The notes: a model not told the origin generated them from the letters alone. 64,000 nucleotides of DNA from CAITNM01 sp021298215 (GCA_046309815.1 JBKCOJ010000011.1:10300-74299), one strand, 5' to 3'; positions 24,902 to 34,166 are shown, counted from the first letter of the stretch. Numbers and translations: made by a program.

Positions 24902-25378
24902 ATGACTGAATCAACATCACAATTGGATATGCTAAATATTACAGCAGATATAGTGTGTGCTTATGTTAGTAATCATTCTGTAGATATTGCTGAGATCCAG
25001 GGAATTATGCAGAAAGTACATAATGCAGTACAAGACTTGATGCGCCAAGGTCATGGTTTTCGTAAGTCTGGCCCGCTTGTTCCAGCAGTTCCGATAGAAG
25101 AGTCTATAAAAGATGATTACATAGTTTGCTTGGAAGACGGTAAAAAACTTCAGATGTTAAAAAGGCATTTGAATACGGTTTATAAAATGAGCGTTGATGA
25201 ATACAGAGAGCGTTGGGGCTTAGCTCCTGATTATCCTGTTGTTGCTCCTAACTATGCGCGACGTCGCAGCCAAATTGCTAAAAATACTGGACTTGGTCAG
25301 ACTGGACGTCGTAAGCGCGTACAGTTCGTAGATCAATCGAAAGGTATGGTTAGTCAGATCGCTGCTGTTTCCAAATAA
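24902..25378 (+). CDS. mucR: MucR/Ros-family transcriptional regulator
   Basis: This 158-residue DNA-binding protein belongs to the prokaryotic Ros/MucR zinc-finger family, which controls surface polysaccharide, virulence and cell-cycle genes in alphaproteobacteria. The family core is clear: YIVCLEDGKKLQMLKRHL (73-90), then DEYRERWGL and YPVVAPNYA, with a basic tail. Of the expected zinc ligands, Cys76, Asp79 and His89 are present, but position 93, where many members have His (THY), is Val. Zinc-independent members of the family are known. The N-terminal half is the oligomerisation region. The miaB start is only seven bases downstream. Confidence 0.92.
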   Translation: MTESTSQLDMLNITADIVCAYVSNHSVDIAEIQGIMQKVHNAVQDLMRQGHGFRKSGPLVPAVPIEESIKDDYIVCLEDGKKLQMLKRHLNTVYKMSVDEYRERWGLAPDYPVVAPNYARRRSQIAKNTGLGQTGRRKRVQFVDQSKGMVSQIAAVSK

Positions 25379-25385
25379 TTAGGGC

Positions 25386-26741
25386 ATGAGCGCTAATTTG
25401 CAAAAATTATATGTAAAAAATTACGGCTGTCAGATGAACGTTTATGACGGGCAGAAGATGGCTGATTTGCTTAAAGTGCATGGGTATACGATTACTGAAT
25501 ATCCGGAAGATGCTGATGTAGCTATTCTGAATACTTGCCATATTAGAGAAAAAGCTGAACATAAAGTCTTTTCTGACCTCGGGCGACTTTCTACTATAAA
25601 AGAAAAACAAAAAAAAATAAATCAAGACAGCGATATGATTATTGTTGTGGGCGGATGCGTAGGCCAAGCTGAAGGTGAAGAAATAACACGTCAGGCTCCA
25701 GAAGTGGATATGGTATTTGGTCCGCAGAGCTATCATAGACTACCGGAAATGTTGGCTCAAATTAAACAGAAATCAAAAGGTAAAAGAAGTAAGATAGTTG
25801 ATACAGAGTTTCCAACAATTAGTAAATTTGATTCTTTGCCAGTTGCATATGAGACTCCCGTGAGCGCTTTTCTTTCTGTGCAGGAGGGGTGTGATAAATT
25901 TTGTCATTTTTGTGTTGTGCCTTATACGCGTGGCGCGGAGTATTCAAGGCCCGCTAATCAAATCATAGAAGAAGCAAAGCATTTAATAAGATTAGGCGCC
26001 AAAGAAATTACTTTGCTTGGTCAGAATGTGAACGCATATCATGGAGAAGGATTGAACGGAAAAGAATGGACTCTAGGGCGCTTAATCTATGCTTTAGCTG
26101 AATTAAATGGTTTAAAGCGGATCCGTTATACAACATCACATCCACTTGATATGCATAATGATTTATATGAAGCTCATAGAGATATCGAGCAGTTAATGCC
26201 ATTCTTACATCTTCCTATTCAATCAGGTAGCGATCGTATTCTTGATATGATGAATAGAAAGCATAAGATATCTGACTATTTAAAGATTATTGAAAAGCTA
26301 CGCAATGCTCGTGCTGATATAGAGTTTTCATCAGATTTTATTGTAGGTTATCCAGGGGAAACAGACAATGATTACCAACATACTCTGGAGTTAATAAAAA
26401 AAGTGGGTTATGTCCAGGCTTACTCTTTTAAGTATAGTCCGCGGCCCGGCACGCCTGCAAGTATTTTGGAAGCTCAGATTCCTGAGGATATAAAAACAAA
26501 TCGACTTGCTCAATTACAAAATTTATTAAATGAGCAACAGCTAATGTTTAATAAATCTAAAGAAGGAAAAACATTAGAAGTTTTATTCGACAGGCAAGGT
26601 AAATTGCAAGGGCAAATAGTAGGCAAGACTGCATACATGCAGTCGGTTACATTAGATGGGGATTCTTCATTATTTGGTAACTTTTTAATGATTAAAATAA
26701 AACATGGATATAGAAATAGCTTAAGTGGAGAATGTGTTTGA
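25386..26741 (+). CDS. miaB: tRNA-2-methylthio-N6-dimethylallyladenosine synthase MiaB
   Basis: This radical-SAM methylthiotransferase acts on position 37 of tRNAs reading UNN codons. The 451-residue protein has the auxiliary-cluster cysteines Cys15, Cys51 and Cys91, the radical-SAM triad Cys169, Cys173 and Cys176 (EGCDKFCHFC), and a C-terminal TRAM domain (GKTLEVLFDRQGKLQGQIVG). The opening KNYGCQMNVYD is diagnostic for MiaB rather than RimO. It begins a conserved run miaB-phoH-ybeY-corC in which each gene nearly touches the next. The tail overlaps phoH. Confidence 0.97.
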   Translation: MSANLQKLYVKNYGCQMNVYDGQKMADLLKVHGYTITEYPEDADVAILNTCHIREKAEHKVFSDLGRLSTIKEKQKKINQDSDMIIVVGGCVGQAEGEEITRQAPEVDMVFGPQSYHRLPEMLAQIKQKSKGKRSKIVDTEFPTISKFDSLPVAYETPVSAFLSVQEGCDKFCHFCVVPYTRGAEYSRPANQIIEEAKHLIRLGAKEITLLGQNVNAYHGEGLNGKEWTLGRLIYALAELNGLKRIRYTTSHPLDMHNDLYEAHRDIEQLMPFLHLPIQSGSDRILDMMNRKHKISDYLKIIEKLRNARADIEFSSDFIVGYPGETDNDYQHTLELIKKVGYVQAYSFKYSPRPGTPASILEAQIPEDIKTNRLAQLQNLLNEQQLMFNKSKEGKTLEVLFDRQGKLQGQIVGKTAYMQSVTLDGDSSLFGNFLMIKIKHGYRNSLSGECV

Positions 26742-27706
26742 GCAATCAAGCTACCACACAATACTTAGAATTTTCAGATAATAGTTTTTTTTCTCAACTT
26801 GTGGGGCCAGGTGATATAAATATTGCTTCGTTGGAGAATCGTTTTGGAGTAGTAATCTCGGCTCGAGGAAATCATCTTTCGATAAGTGGCACTGAAGCAG
26901 ACGTAGAATGCGCAAAGAATACACTACAGTATTTATACGCTCAACTATCAAAAGGACAAAAAATTGATTCTTCACTTCTTGAAGAAGCTGTTCAGATTGT
27001 AAGTAGCGCAATTAGCTTTCAACAAAATGAAGCGTATGCGCCAAATGGAAAAATTAGCATTGCCACAAAGCGAAAAATAATTTTTCCAAGATCTATTAAT
27101 CAGGGCGAATATCTGGCTGCAATGCAGAGTAAAGATATGATTTTTGGAATCGGGCCCGCAGGAACAGGTAAGACTTATTTGGCCGTTGCGGTTGGAGTAT
27201 CTATGCTTGTGGCAGGAAAAATAGATAAAATTATATTAACACGTCCTGCTGTTGAAGCAGGGGAAAAGCTAGGGTTTTTGCCTGGAGATATGCGTGAAAA
27301 AGTTGATCCATATCTAAGGCCGCTTTATGATGCGATGCACGACATGTTACCAGCCGATCAGGTGGAGAGAAGACTTGCAAATGGAGAAATCGAAGTGGCT
27401 CCTCTGGCATTTATGAGAGGACGCACTCTTTCCAATGCTTTTGTAATATTAGATGAAGCGCAAAACACAACTCCTGTGCAGATGAAAATGTTTTTAACAA
27501 GACTTGGTTATAATGCTCGTATGGTAATAACAGGTGATTTATCACAAATTGATTTGCCGTTTGGGATAGAATCTGGATTAAAACAAGCGGTTAGAATTTT
27601 AAAGAATGTTCAAGATATAGCATTCATTGTTTTTGATGAAAAGGACGTGGTGCGTCACCCCATAGTTTCTAAAATTGTGGCTGCTTACGATAAAGAAATA
27701 AAATGA
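26738..27706 (+). CDS. phoH: PhoH-family ATPase (YbeZ)
   Basis: This 322-residue cytoplasmic P-loop ATPase partners YbeY in rRNA processing and quality control. An N-terminal KH-like region is followed by Walker A GPAGTGKT (about 139-146), the RPAVEAGEKLGFLPGD block and Walker B VILDEAQNTT. I prefer the TTG at 26738: GGAG lies seven bases upstream of it, whereas the in-frame ATG 26732 is only one base from that site. The start overlaps the miaB stop and the stop overlaps ybeY by four bases, so all are translationally coupled. Confidence 0.93.
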   Translation: MSNQATTQYLEFSDNSFFSQLVGPGDINIASLENRFGVVISARGNHLSISGTEADVECAKNTLQYLYAQLSKGQKIDSSLLEEAVQIVSSAISFQQNEAYAPNGKISIATKRKIIFPRSINQGEYLAAMQSKDMIFGIGPAGTGKTYLAVAVGVSMLVAGKIDKIILTRPAVEAGEKLGFLPGDMREKVDPYLRPLYDAMHDMLPADQVERRLANGEIEVAPLAFMRGRTLSNAFVILDEAQNTTPVQMKMFLTRLGYNARMVITGDLSQIDLPFGIESGLKQAVRILKNVQDIAFIVFDEKDVVRHPIVSKIVAAYDKEIK

Positions 27707-28203
27707 TTTTTAATGAAAATATAATAGATGTTCTTATAGCAGATGATCGTTGGCTAAAATGGCATACGCAGCAGCAATGGCAAAATTTAATACAAAGAAT
27801 TAGTGAAAAAACCTTGAATGAAGTAAAAATTTTTTCAAAAGTCGAAATAAGTATTTTGTTAACAAATAATACTGAAATTCACGATCTAAATTTAAAATAT
27901 CGAGGTAAAGATAAGCCGACCAATGTGCTATCATTTCCGAATTTAAATCAAGAAGAATTAAATGATGTAGATAAAGACCGAGAGTTCCCGGTTATGCTTG
28001 GTGATGTAGTATTGGCATTTGAAACATTGCTTGATGAAGCTACGCAAGCAAAAAAAAACTTTTTAGATCACTTTAATCATTTAATTGTACATGGTATGTT
28101 GCATCTACTAGGATATGATCATGAGCATGATGCGGAAGAAGAAAAAATGCAAAAAAAGGAAATAAAAATCTTGCAGCACTTCAGTATTAATAATCCTTAT
28201 TAA
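27703..28203 (+). CDS. ybeY: Endoribonuclease YbeY
   Basis: This zinc-dependent single-strand endoribonuclease acts in 16S rRNA 3'-end maturation and 70S quality control. The 166-residue protein carries the catalytic zinc motif H130-GML-H134-LLGYD-H140 and the upstream KPTNVLSFP block. It overlaps phoH by four bases (ATGA) and is followed five bases later by the CorC gene, matching the conserved ybeZ-ybeY-ybeX cassette. Confidence 0.95.
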   Translation: MIFNENIIDVLIADDRWLKWHTQQQWQNLIQRISEKTLNEVKIFSKVEISILLTNNTEIHDLNLKYRGKDKPTNVLSFPNLNQEELNDVDKDREFPVMLGDVVLAFETLLDEATQAKKNFLDHFNHLIVHGMLHLLGYDHEHDAEEEKMQKKEIKILQHFSINNPY

Positions 28204-28208
28204 TAATC

Positions 28209-29021
28209 ATGGCAATAAAAGATCTAATAAAATTTTTCCGAAAATCTGAGCCCGAGACTCTTCGAGGGACAATCGAAGAGCTAATTGAGGAGAGTGAAGA
28301 AGAAGAGCCATCTATTGAATCGGGTGAGCGTGCTCTTTTAGAGAATGTTTTAAATTTACGTGATTTAACAGCTCAAGATGTGATGATCCCGCGAGCGGAT
28401 ATTATTTCTTTTTCAATCACTGGCGATGCAGAAGAAATGCTTCAGTTGATGGTTAAGCATAGCTTAAGCTTCCTACCAGTTTGCAGTGACACTTTAGATC
28501 AGATAGTAGGTGTTATCCATATAAAAGATGTATTAGCCTGGATTCAAAATGGGAGGCAAACATCAATAAAGCATTTAGTAAAGGACGTGCTATTCATTCC
28601 TCCGTCAATGCGTGCCCTAGATTTATTAGTCCAAATGAGGGAGTCTGCTTCTCGGATAGCCTTTGTTGTTGATGAGTATGGAGGTATAGATGGGCTTGTG
28701 ACTTTTTCAAACGTGATTAGTGAAGTGATTGGGGATATCCAAGATGCTGAAGAACAAGACTCAAAGCAGATTGAAATTAAATCCGATGGAACGGTAATAG
28801 CAGATGGGCGGGTCCCTTTAGAAGAATTGCAGGAAGTTCTTGGCAGTTTTCCAATGTTAAGTGTGGATGATGATGACATTGATACTATAGGCGGCCTGGT
28901 AGTTTTTTTGGCTGGGCGCGTGCCTGTGCGCGGTGAAATTATTTGCCACCCTGCAGGGGGTGAATTTGAGGTTTTAGAGGCTGATCCAAGGAGAATTCGA
29001 CGACTAAAAATGCGGCCCTAG
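28209..29021 (+). CDS. corC: CorC/YbeX family CBS-domain protein
   Basis: The 270-residue cytoplasmic protein has an acidic N-terminus. The linker LTAQDVMIPRADI precedes two CBS domains (about 60-190: SLSFLPVCSDTLDQIVGVIH and ASRIAFVVDEYGGIDGLVT). A C-terminal CorC_HlyC (transporter-associated) domain ends in RRIRRLKM. Family members are linked to magnesium/cobalt efflux and, in the YbeX form, to ribosome metabolism. It lacks the membrane DUF21 domain, so it is the YbeX type. Its end faces the small cyclic-nucleotide-binding gene with four bases between the stops. Confidence 0.92.
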   Translation: MAIKDLIKFFRKSEPETLRGTIEELIEESEEEEPSIESGERALLENVLNLRDLTAQDVMIPRADIISFSITGDAEEMLQLMVKHSLSFLPVCSDTLDQIVGVIHIKDVLAWIQNGRQTSIKHLVKDVLFIPPSMRALDLLVQMRESASRIAFVVDEYGGIDGLVTFSNVISEVIGDIQDAEEQDSKQIEIKSDGTVIADGRVPLEELQEVLGSFPMLSVDDDDIDTIGGLVVFLAGRVPVRGEIICHPAGGEFEVLEADPRRIRRLKMRP

Positions 29022-29025
29022 TTTT

Positions 29026-29367
29026 TTATGTTTTTTTAATGTTAGTGATGAGCGTTTTTAATAAAGTGGTAAGAATGGGGGGCGATTGCCTTAGGGCTTC
29101 AAGTAATTTATCTCCATCTATATTAATGATTGTTGTTGGCTCAAGAGCGGTAACAGTCGCAGCTCTGGGAGATTTATCTATAATTGCCATTTCTCCAAAT
29201 ATTTGACCAGTCTCCAAAAAGCCGAGAACAATTTTTTTTCCGTCAGGTCCATTCTTCCAAATTTCAACCAAGCCCTTTTCTATAATGCATATATGGCTCC
29301 CTGGCTGCCCTTCTTCTACAATTATTTCACCTGTATTGTATAAATGCCGATTTTGAATTTCACTCAT
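29026..29367 (-). CDS. Small cyclic-nucleotide-binding-domain protein
   Basis: The 113-residue protein is almost exactly one Crp/cAMP-binding beta-roll domain: GEIIVEEGQPGSHICIIEKG, then GQIFGEMAIIDKSPRAATVTAL. The latter is the phosphate-binding cassette (GEMAIIDKSPRAATV) with the conserved Glu and Arg. There is no helix-turn-helix, channel or catalytic domain, so it cannot be a Crp-type regulator by itself. It may bind cNMP and act by protein-protein contact. No partner is obvious nearby; heme A synthase lies upstream on the same strand. Confidence 0.85.
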   Translation of the reverse strand: MSEIQNRHLYNTGEIIVEEGQPGSHICIIEKGLVEIWKNGPDGKKIVLGFLETGQIFGEMAIIDKSPRAATVTALEPTTIINIDGDKLLEALRQSPPILTTLLKTLITNIKKT

Positions 29368-29424
29368 TGATAAATGATGTTTTTTGAATAGCTGAGTACA
29401 TAATAACTAAAAAAAGTTAATCCT

Positions 29425-30372
29425 TTATAAATCTTCAATCAGTGCCGTTTTTAAAGCAGTATGCCAAACTAAAATTGCACAGAGCTGATGCGCTAACGCA
29501 AAGCCAAGAGGAACTTTTAGCAATAAGGTTATAATTCCAAATGCTATTTGGGTAGTTATAACAATCATCAGCTTTTTATAGGCTAAATAGTTTTTTAACC
29601 ATAGAAGGATTGTGTATGATAAGGTAAGAAGAGCTAAAAATCGGTGTGTCCACTGTACCATTGAAGCGTTTGTAATAAAATTTTTCCATAAAGGTTTTTG
29701 ATGAGACCATTCGCTGGGTATCCAAAGTCCTTCCATAAGAGGGAATGTGTTATAAATTAGCCCGGCTTTTAAGCCAGCTAGACTTGATCCATAAAAAATT
29801 GTGCAGCCGATTAAAGTTAATAAAAGAATATTTCTAGGTGAAATTTTTTTGAAAGATCGTCCTTCTTCCTTCCACAATAAAATTAAGAGTATGGAAAATA
29901 TAAAGAATGCCATAATGAGATGCAGGCTTAAGTGAAGATGGCCGACAAAAGGATTTTCTTTTAAGCCACTTTTTACCATCCACCAGCCGATAATTCCTTG
30001 CATAATACCAAGGAAAAAAGTTATTAAAATATTCCTTTTCATTGATTTGTTTTTTGTGTTTTGAATGGTGAACAAAAAGAGGAGAAGTAAAAAAACAAAA
30101 CATTTCCCAAGAAGGCGGTGGGCATATTCACATAAATAAATCTTCTTAAATCCATCAAGTGTCATATGCTTATTAATATATGTATACTCTGGTGTTTTTT
30201 TATATAAGTTAAATTGTTCTATCCAATTCTTTTCAGTAATAGGGGGTAATAGATGAAATGGTTTCCACTCAGTAATAGAAAGACCAGAATTGGTGAGACG
30301 TGTTACTCCTCCAACAGTAATCATTAAGATAACTGCAATAACCAAAGACTTTAACCAAGTAGAAGGCATCAT
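29425..30372 (-). CDS. ctaA: Heme A synthase (COX15/CtaA)
   Basis: This membrane enzyme oxidises the C8 methyl of heme O to the formyl group of heme A for aa3-type cytochrome oxidase. The 315-residue protein has about eight membrane segments. The family motifs are GGVTRLTNSGLSITEWKP near the N-terminus, EYAHRLLGK (axial His) near residue 82, GIIGWWMVKSGL, and MVQWTHRFLALLTL with a second pair of histidines. It is the proteobacterial COX15 type. The presence of this gene implies an aa3-type oxidase elsewhere. yggT diverges upstream. Confidence 0.93.
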   Translation of the reverse strand: MMPSTWLKSLVIAVILMITVGGVTRLTNSGLSITEWKPFHLLPPITEKNWIEQFNLYKKTPEYTYINKHMTLDGFKKIYLCEYAHRLLGKCFVFLLLLFLFTIQNTKNKSMKRNILITFFLGIMQGIIGWWMVKSGLKENPFVGHLHLSLHLIMAFFIFSILLILLWKEEGRSFKKISPRNILLLTLIGCTIFYGSSLAGLKAGLIYNTFPLMEGLWIPSEWSHQKPLWKNFITNASMVQWTHRFLALLTLSYTILLWLKNYLAYKKLMIVITTQIAFGIITLLLKVPLGFALAHQLCAILVWHTALKTALIEDL

Positions 30373-30448
30373 ATGAGCATTTATTTTTTAATGATATGAA
30401 TTATGCATTATCTAATGATCATATTAACTTTGAATCAATCTAAATCTG

Positions 30449-30784
30449 ATGTACACTGCAAAAAAAAGTCGTATTAAGGTCATTGTGATAATTATAGCTC
30501 CTCTTTTTCATGTTTTATATGACATTATAGGTTTATACAAGCTTGGATTAGCCATTTATATTATTTTAGGATGGCTTGAGGCTTTTGATGTGGTAAATAA
30601 ATACAATAAAGTAATTTATAGCGTACATAATTTCTTGCAAAGCATTATTGAACCAGCATTAGATCCTATTCGTCGAATTATACCAACTGTTGGTGGATGG
30701 GATTTGTCTCCTATGGCTTTGTTTTTCATTATCTATTTTTTTCAAGGAATACTCTTGGAAATTTTAAAAAAATTCCCATCTTAG
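30449..30784 (+). CDS. yggT: YggT-family membrane protein
   Basis: This 111-residue protein has two hydrophobic regions and the YggT hallmark between them: HNFLQSIIEPALDPIRRIIP, then GGWDLSPMALFFIIYF. The family is implicated in osmotic tolerance and membrane-protein factor roles, but its biochemistry is not established. The N-terminus is basic, and the true start may lie a few codons further in. rbfA follows after 20 bases on the same strand with a good GGAGG site. Confidence 0.85.
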   Translation: MYTAKKSRIKVIVIIIAPLFHVLYDIIGLYKLGLAIYIILGWLEAFDVVNKYNKVIYSVHNFLQSIIEPALDPIRRIIPTVGGWDLSPMALFFIIYFFQGILLEILKKFPS

Positions 30785-30804
30785 AGTAAAGTGGAGGAAT
30801 AATA

Positions 30805-31212
30805 ATGTTAAAACTATTTACGCCTGCAAAAGCCCCTTCATATCGTCAAGAAAGAGTGGCGGAGGAAATTCGCTTTTTGCTAAGTCAACAGTTGCAAAAA
30901 GATTGCTTGCCTATTGAATATGCTGAGGGTGGTGATTTATTAAAACCCTCAGTTCCTATTACAATCACAGCTTTAGATGTTTCGCCAGATTTGAGGCATG
31001 CTCAAATTGGCATTATGCCTTTAGGGGGAATAGAGCAAGAATTAGCTATAAAGTTTATGGATGCTAATGCATGGCATTTACGTAAATTTCTGGCGAAGCA
31101 GTTGAAAATCAGAGTTACGCCAACGTTGTGTTTTTATCTAGACAATCGTTTTGAGCAAGCTGCAAAAATTGATTCCCTAATCATGAAATCAAAAAACACT
31201 CAAAAGAACTAA
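30805..31212 (+). CDS. rbfA: 30S ribosome-binding factor A
   Basis: RbfA is a late assembly factor for the small subunit that binds near helix 1/44 of 16S rRNA. The 135-residue KH-like protein contains SYRQERVAEEIRFLLSQQL at the N-terminus, VPITITALDVSPDLRHAQIGIMP in the centre and LRKFLAKQLKIRVTPTLCF, then DNRFEQA, at the C-terminus. All are standard for the family. GTGGAGG lies at proper distance before the ATG. truB and infB, its usual partners, are not adjacent. Confidence 0.95.
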   Translation: MLKLFTPAKAPSYRQERVAEEIRFLLSQQLQKDCLPIEYAEGGDLLKPSVPITITALDVSPDLRHAQIGIMPLGGIEQELAIKFMDANAWHLRKFLAKQLKIRVTPTLCFYLDNRFEQAAKIDSLIMKSKNTQKN

Positions 31213-31217
31213 GAGAA

Positions 31218-32420
31218 TTAACGGTTCAGCTTTAAAGAATTAAACTTCTTTTTTAGAATCTTATTTATGATTAGTGCAAATGCACCGTTGCCGGCAACAT
31301 TACTGGCTGTCATGAGAGAGTCTTGCAATATGTATAATGTCGCAACAAGGCTACATAATTCAGAAGAAAGACCCAGATACTCCTCAACAACAGGTAGTAA
31401 AATGATCATTCCTCCTCCAGGAATGCCGCTTCCTGAAAACTTAGTAATAATATAGGCTCCCACATATGCTAAAAATGCTGAGAATCCTGGCAGAGGATGA
31501 CCTGACATAACAAGTAAAGCAAGCGAAGTTAAAGTAATGTTAATCCCGTCACCAACCATATGTATATTAGCGGTTGCAGGCACAATAAAGTTGGTGAGTC
31601 TAGAATCCTGAATATTACTTTCTACGCATTTTAATGTTATTGGTAACGTTGCAGCACTGGACATGGTACTAAATCCTGTAAGCCATGCTGGTAACATATT
31701 ATGTATAGCTTTTAATGTTTCTTTTATGTTTCCATTGCAGCCAACTACGTACCAAAAAAATAAGTAAGCATGAATAATAATAAGACTTAAAAAAAATACA
31801 GGAGCATATGCTGTGGCAAGAGTGCCTAACTCTCCTTCAAAACCGATTTTTAGAACAAACCCAAAAACATACAAGGGTAAGAATGGTATAAAAGTTATAT
31901 TTAAAGCTTTGGTTGTCCAACTTTTAAGATTTAGAACAACTTTTGAAATAAATCCTAAAAAAGCTGAATATCCTAGAAAATTGCATAGTAGACTAACAAA
32001 GCCAAGTAGCAGGCCGCATAGCATTGCTTTGTCCGCCGTTAAAATCATAGGGATGGGCAAGCGCCATAAAGATTCAACTGTATTAGGGTTTTGAATAGTT
32101 TCAAAATTAATAGGACTTAAAAGATCTACTAAACTAAAAGCGGCGCCATACGCAGTTAACACATTAATAATGTTTGAGGTAATTACTAAACTAAAAATAG
32201 AAAAAATTAAAAAGATTGCTTGCCCTTGTAAACTTAATATTGCAGAGCATAAATAGCTAAACACAACAAATGGTATCAATAGTAAGAGAACATCTTTCAG
32301 TGCCGTGCTTATGGTATAGAAAATACTTACAAGATTGCTATCTAAACAGCTAGATAAAATAAACGCTAAAATTACTGAAATAGCTAGTCGTATTGGTAAG
32401 CTAATCATACTATCACTCAA
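31218..32420 (-). CDS. Dicarboxylate/amino acid:cation symporter (SDF family)
   Basis: This 400-residue transporter of the glutamate/aspartate/dicarboxylate:Na+ or H+ symporter fold has about eight membrane segments and two re-entrant hairpins. HP1 appears as the serine-rich FSTMSSAATLPIT (about 245-257). The family motif in TM7 appears as VPATANIHMVGDGIN, and TM8/HP2 as SGSGIPGGGMIILLPVVEEYLG. Nutrient uptake from a host cytoplasm would fit, but the substrate cannot be read from sequence. It converges on rbfA with five bases between the stops, and kdsD lies upstream. Confidence 0.88.
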   Translation of the reverse strand: MSDSMISLPIRLAISVILAFILSSCLDSNLVSIFYTISTALKDVLLLLIPFVVFSYLCSAILSLQGQAIFLIFSIFSLVITSNIINVLTAYGAAFSLVDLLSPINFETIQNPNTVESLWRLPIPMILTADKAMLCGLLLGFVSLLCNFLGYSAFLGFISKVVLNLKSWTTKALNITFIPFLPLYVFGFVLKIGFEGELGTLATAYAPVFFLSLIIIHAYLFFWYVVGCNGNIKETLKAIHNMLPAWLTGFSTMSSAATLPITLKCVESNIQDSRLTNFIVPATANIHMVGDGINITLTSLALLVMSGHPLPGFSAFLAYVGAYIITKFSGSGIPGGGMIILLPVVEEYLGLSSELCSLVATLYILQDSLMTASNVAGNGAFALIINKILKKKFNSLKLNR

Positions 32421-32451
32421 TAAATCACGATAATTATGCTAGCATATAGCA

Positions 32452-33423
32452 TTAAATAATTCCAGCGCGCAGGCAGTCGTGAATATGTAAAAGTCCAATA
32501 GGCTTTTGATCGGCACCTATAAATAAGCTAGTAATGGATTTTTCTTGCATAATAGCTAGCGCTTCTGCCATAAGAATATCCGCTGAAATTACAATTGGAT
32601 TTGGATTCATCACATCTTCGACTTTTTCAGTGAGTAGGCCTTCGTGCATATGTCGTCGTAAGTCGCCATCTGTGATGATACCTTCTAAAAGTCCTTGATT
32701 GTTGATAATAGCAATGCATCCGAAACCGAAATAGCTTATTTTAATGAGGCATTCATTCATTAATGTGCCCTTAGCAAGAATAGGCAAGCGATCGCCAGTA
32801 TGCATAAAATCTCCCACTCTTGAGAGCTGTTTTCCAAGATTTCCACCGGGATGAAAAGTTCGAAAATCTGTTGGGCTGAAATTACGAATGCGAAGGGTCG
32901 CAATAGCAAGAGCGTCACCAAGGGCGAGCATAATTGTCGTAGATGTTGTTGGTGCCAATCCCATAGGGCATGCCTCTGACACCATGGGATAACATAAAGT
33001 AACGTCCGCCACACTTGCTAAGTTACTATTTTCTTTTGCGGTGATCGCAACTAATGGAATATGAAAGCGCCTGCTATAATCAAGCAATGATTTCAATTCA
33101 GCTGTTTCGCCGCTATGAGATAATAATAAAAGTCTATCTTGAGGTGTGATCATCCCCAAATCACCGTGGCTAGCTTCTGCTGGGTGTACGAAAAATGCAG
33201 GCTGCCCGACGCTTGAAAAGGTGGCGGCAATTTTCCGTGCTATATGCCCACTTTTGCCAATACCACTAACAATGATGTGGTTGTTTTTCTCAGATAAAAG
33301 TCTTACAGCTGTAACAAAATTTTCATCAAGACTGTTTGATAAGTATGATAAAGCTTCAGCTTCTGCTGTAATAGCTTCCCGTCCTGCTGTTAGAATTTTA
33401 TGTGCTTCTGTTGACTTTGTCAT
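32452..33423 (-). CDS. kdsD: D-arabinose-5-phosphate isomerase (KdsD/KpsF)
   Basis: This enzyme interconverts ribulose-5-phosphate and arabinose-5-phosphate, the first step to KDO for lipopolysaccharide. The 323-residue protein has an N-terminal SIS sugar-isomerase domain (IIVSGIGKSGHIARKIAATF, then SSVGQPAFFVHPAEASHGDLG) and two C-terminal CBS domains (from about 205). With lpxK (45.5 kb) it indicates that the cell makes a KDO-lipid A core. It is 11 bases downstream of the RNase D-like gene on the same strand, an arrangement also seen in other alphaproteobacteria. Confidence 0.94.
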   Translation of the reverse strand: MTKSTEAHKILTAGREAITAEAEALSYLSNSLDENFVTAVRLLSEKNNHIIVSGIGKSGHIARKIAATFSSVGQPAFFVHPAEASHGDLGMITPQDRLLLLSHSGETAELKSLLDYSRRFHIPLVAITAKENSNLASVADVTLCYPMVSEACPMGLAPTTSTTIMLALGDALAIATLRIRNFSPTDFRTFHPGGNLGKQLSRVGDFMHTGDRLPILAKGTLMNECLIKISYFGFGCIAIINNQGLLEGIITDGDLRRHMHEGLLTEKVEDVMNPNPIVISADILMAEALAIMQEKSITSLFIGADQKPIGLLHIHDCLRAGII

Positions 33424-33434
33424 GACTTTCTATT

Positions 33435-34058
33435 TTATTCCTCAATTTTATAAGCCATAATGTCACCTTTTTGCCCGAATAATAAGTCCAACTCTGCCCT
33501 GAAGGGTAGATACTCAAAACTAGCATTTGCTAGATGGTGACGATTTTCACGGGTCAGCATAGCATCAAGTTTTATCTTTAAACTATGCAAATGTATTACA
33601 TCAGTGGCAGCATAACGTATTTGCTCTTTACTTAATAAAGTATTACCCCAGTCGCTAGTTTGCTCTTGTTTTGAGATTTCAAGTCCTAGTAAGTCTTTGC
33701 ACAAGTCTTTTAATCCATGCTTATTTGTAAAAGTACGTACCAAATGAGAAACAATTTTTGTGCAGTAAATATTCTTTATTCTGCATTGAAATGAGTACTG
33801 TAAGATGCCTACATCAAATCGTGCAAAATGAAAAATCTTTTGAGTGTCGCTTGTTAATAAGCGTTTCAAATTTGGAGATTTCGAGAAATTAGCCTCAGGA
33901 AATTGAATAAGGTGAACGTTGATGCCATCAAAAGTTAATTGAACTAGACACAGTCGATCGCGATGCTGATTTAATCCCATAGCCTCTGTGTCAATAGCTA
34001 CTGTTTGACTAAATATTAAATCATCAGGTAAATCATATTCGTGAATAAATGTCTTCAT
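33435..34058 (-). CDS. RNase D-like 3'-5' exonuclease
   Basis: The 207-residue protein is essentially one DEDDy exonuclease domain. Exo I is AIDTEAMGLNQHRDRLCLVQ (Asp and Glu ligands, near 22-41), Exo II is IFHFARFDVGIL, and Exo III is YAATDVIHLHSLK with the catalytic Tyr. It lacks the HRDC domains of long RNase D, as do many alphaproteobacterial short forms. The expected role is trimming of stable RNA 3' ends. It probably shares a transcript with kdsD. Confidence 0.88.
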   Translation of the reverse strand: MKTFIHEYDLPDDLIFSQTVAIDTEAMGLNQHRDRLCLVQLTFDGINVHLIQFPEANFSKSPNLKRLLTSDTQKIFHFARFDVGILQYSFQCRIKNIYCTKIVSHLVRTFTNKHGLKDLCKDLLGLEISKQEQTSDWGNTLLSKEQIRYAATDVIHLHSLKIKLDAMLTRENRHHLANASFEYLPFRAELDLLFGQKGDIMAYKIEE

Positions 34059-34166
34059 CTAGTTAAAAGCATTTCTAAAAGTGAACGGCTCATAATAGCT
34101 GGTTATCTATGAATATTTCAAACCATATTTGAAAAGGGTTTATAGTCCATGTTAAAAATGCACATT

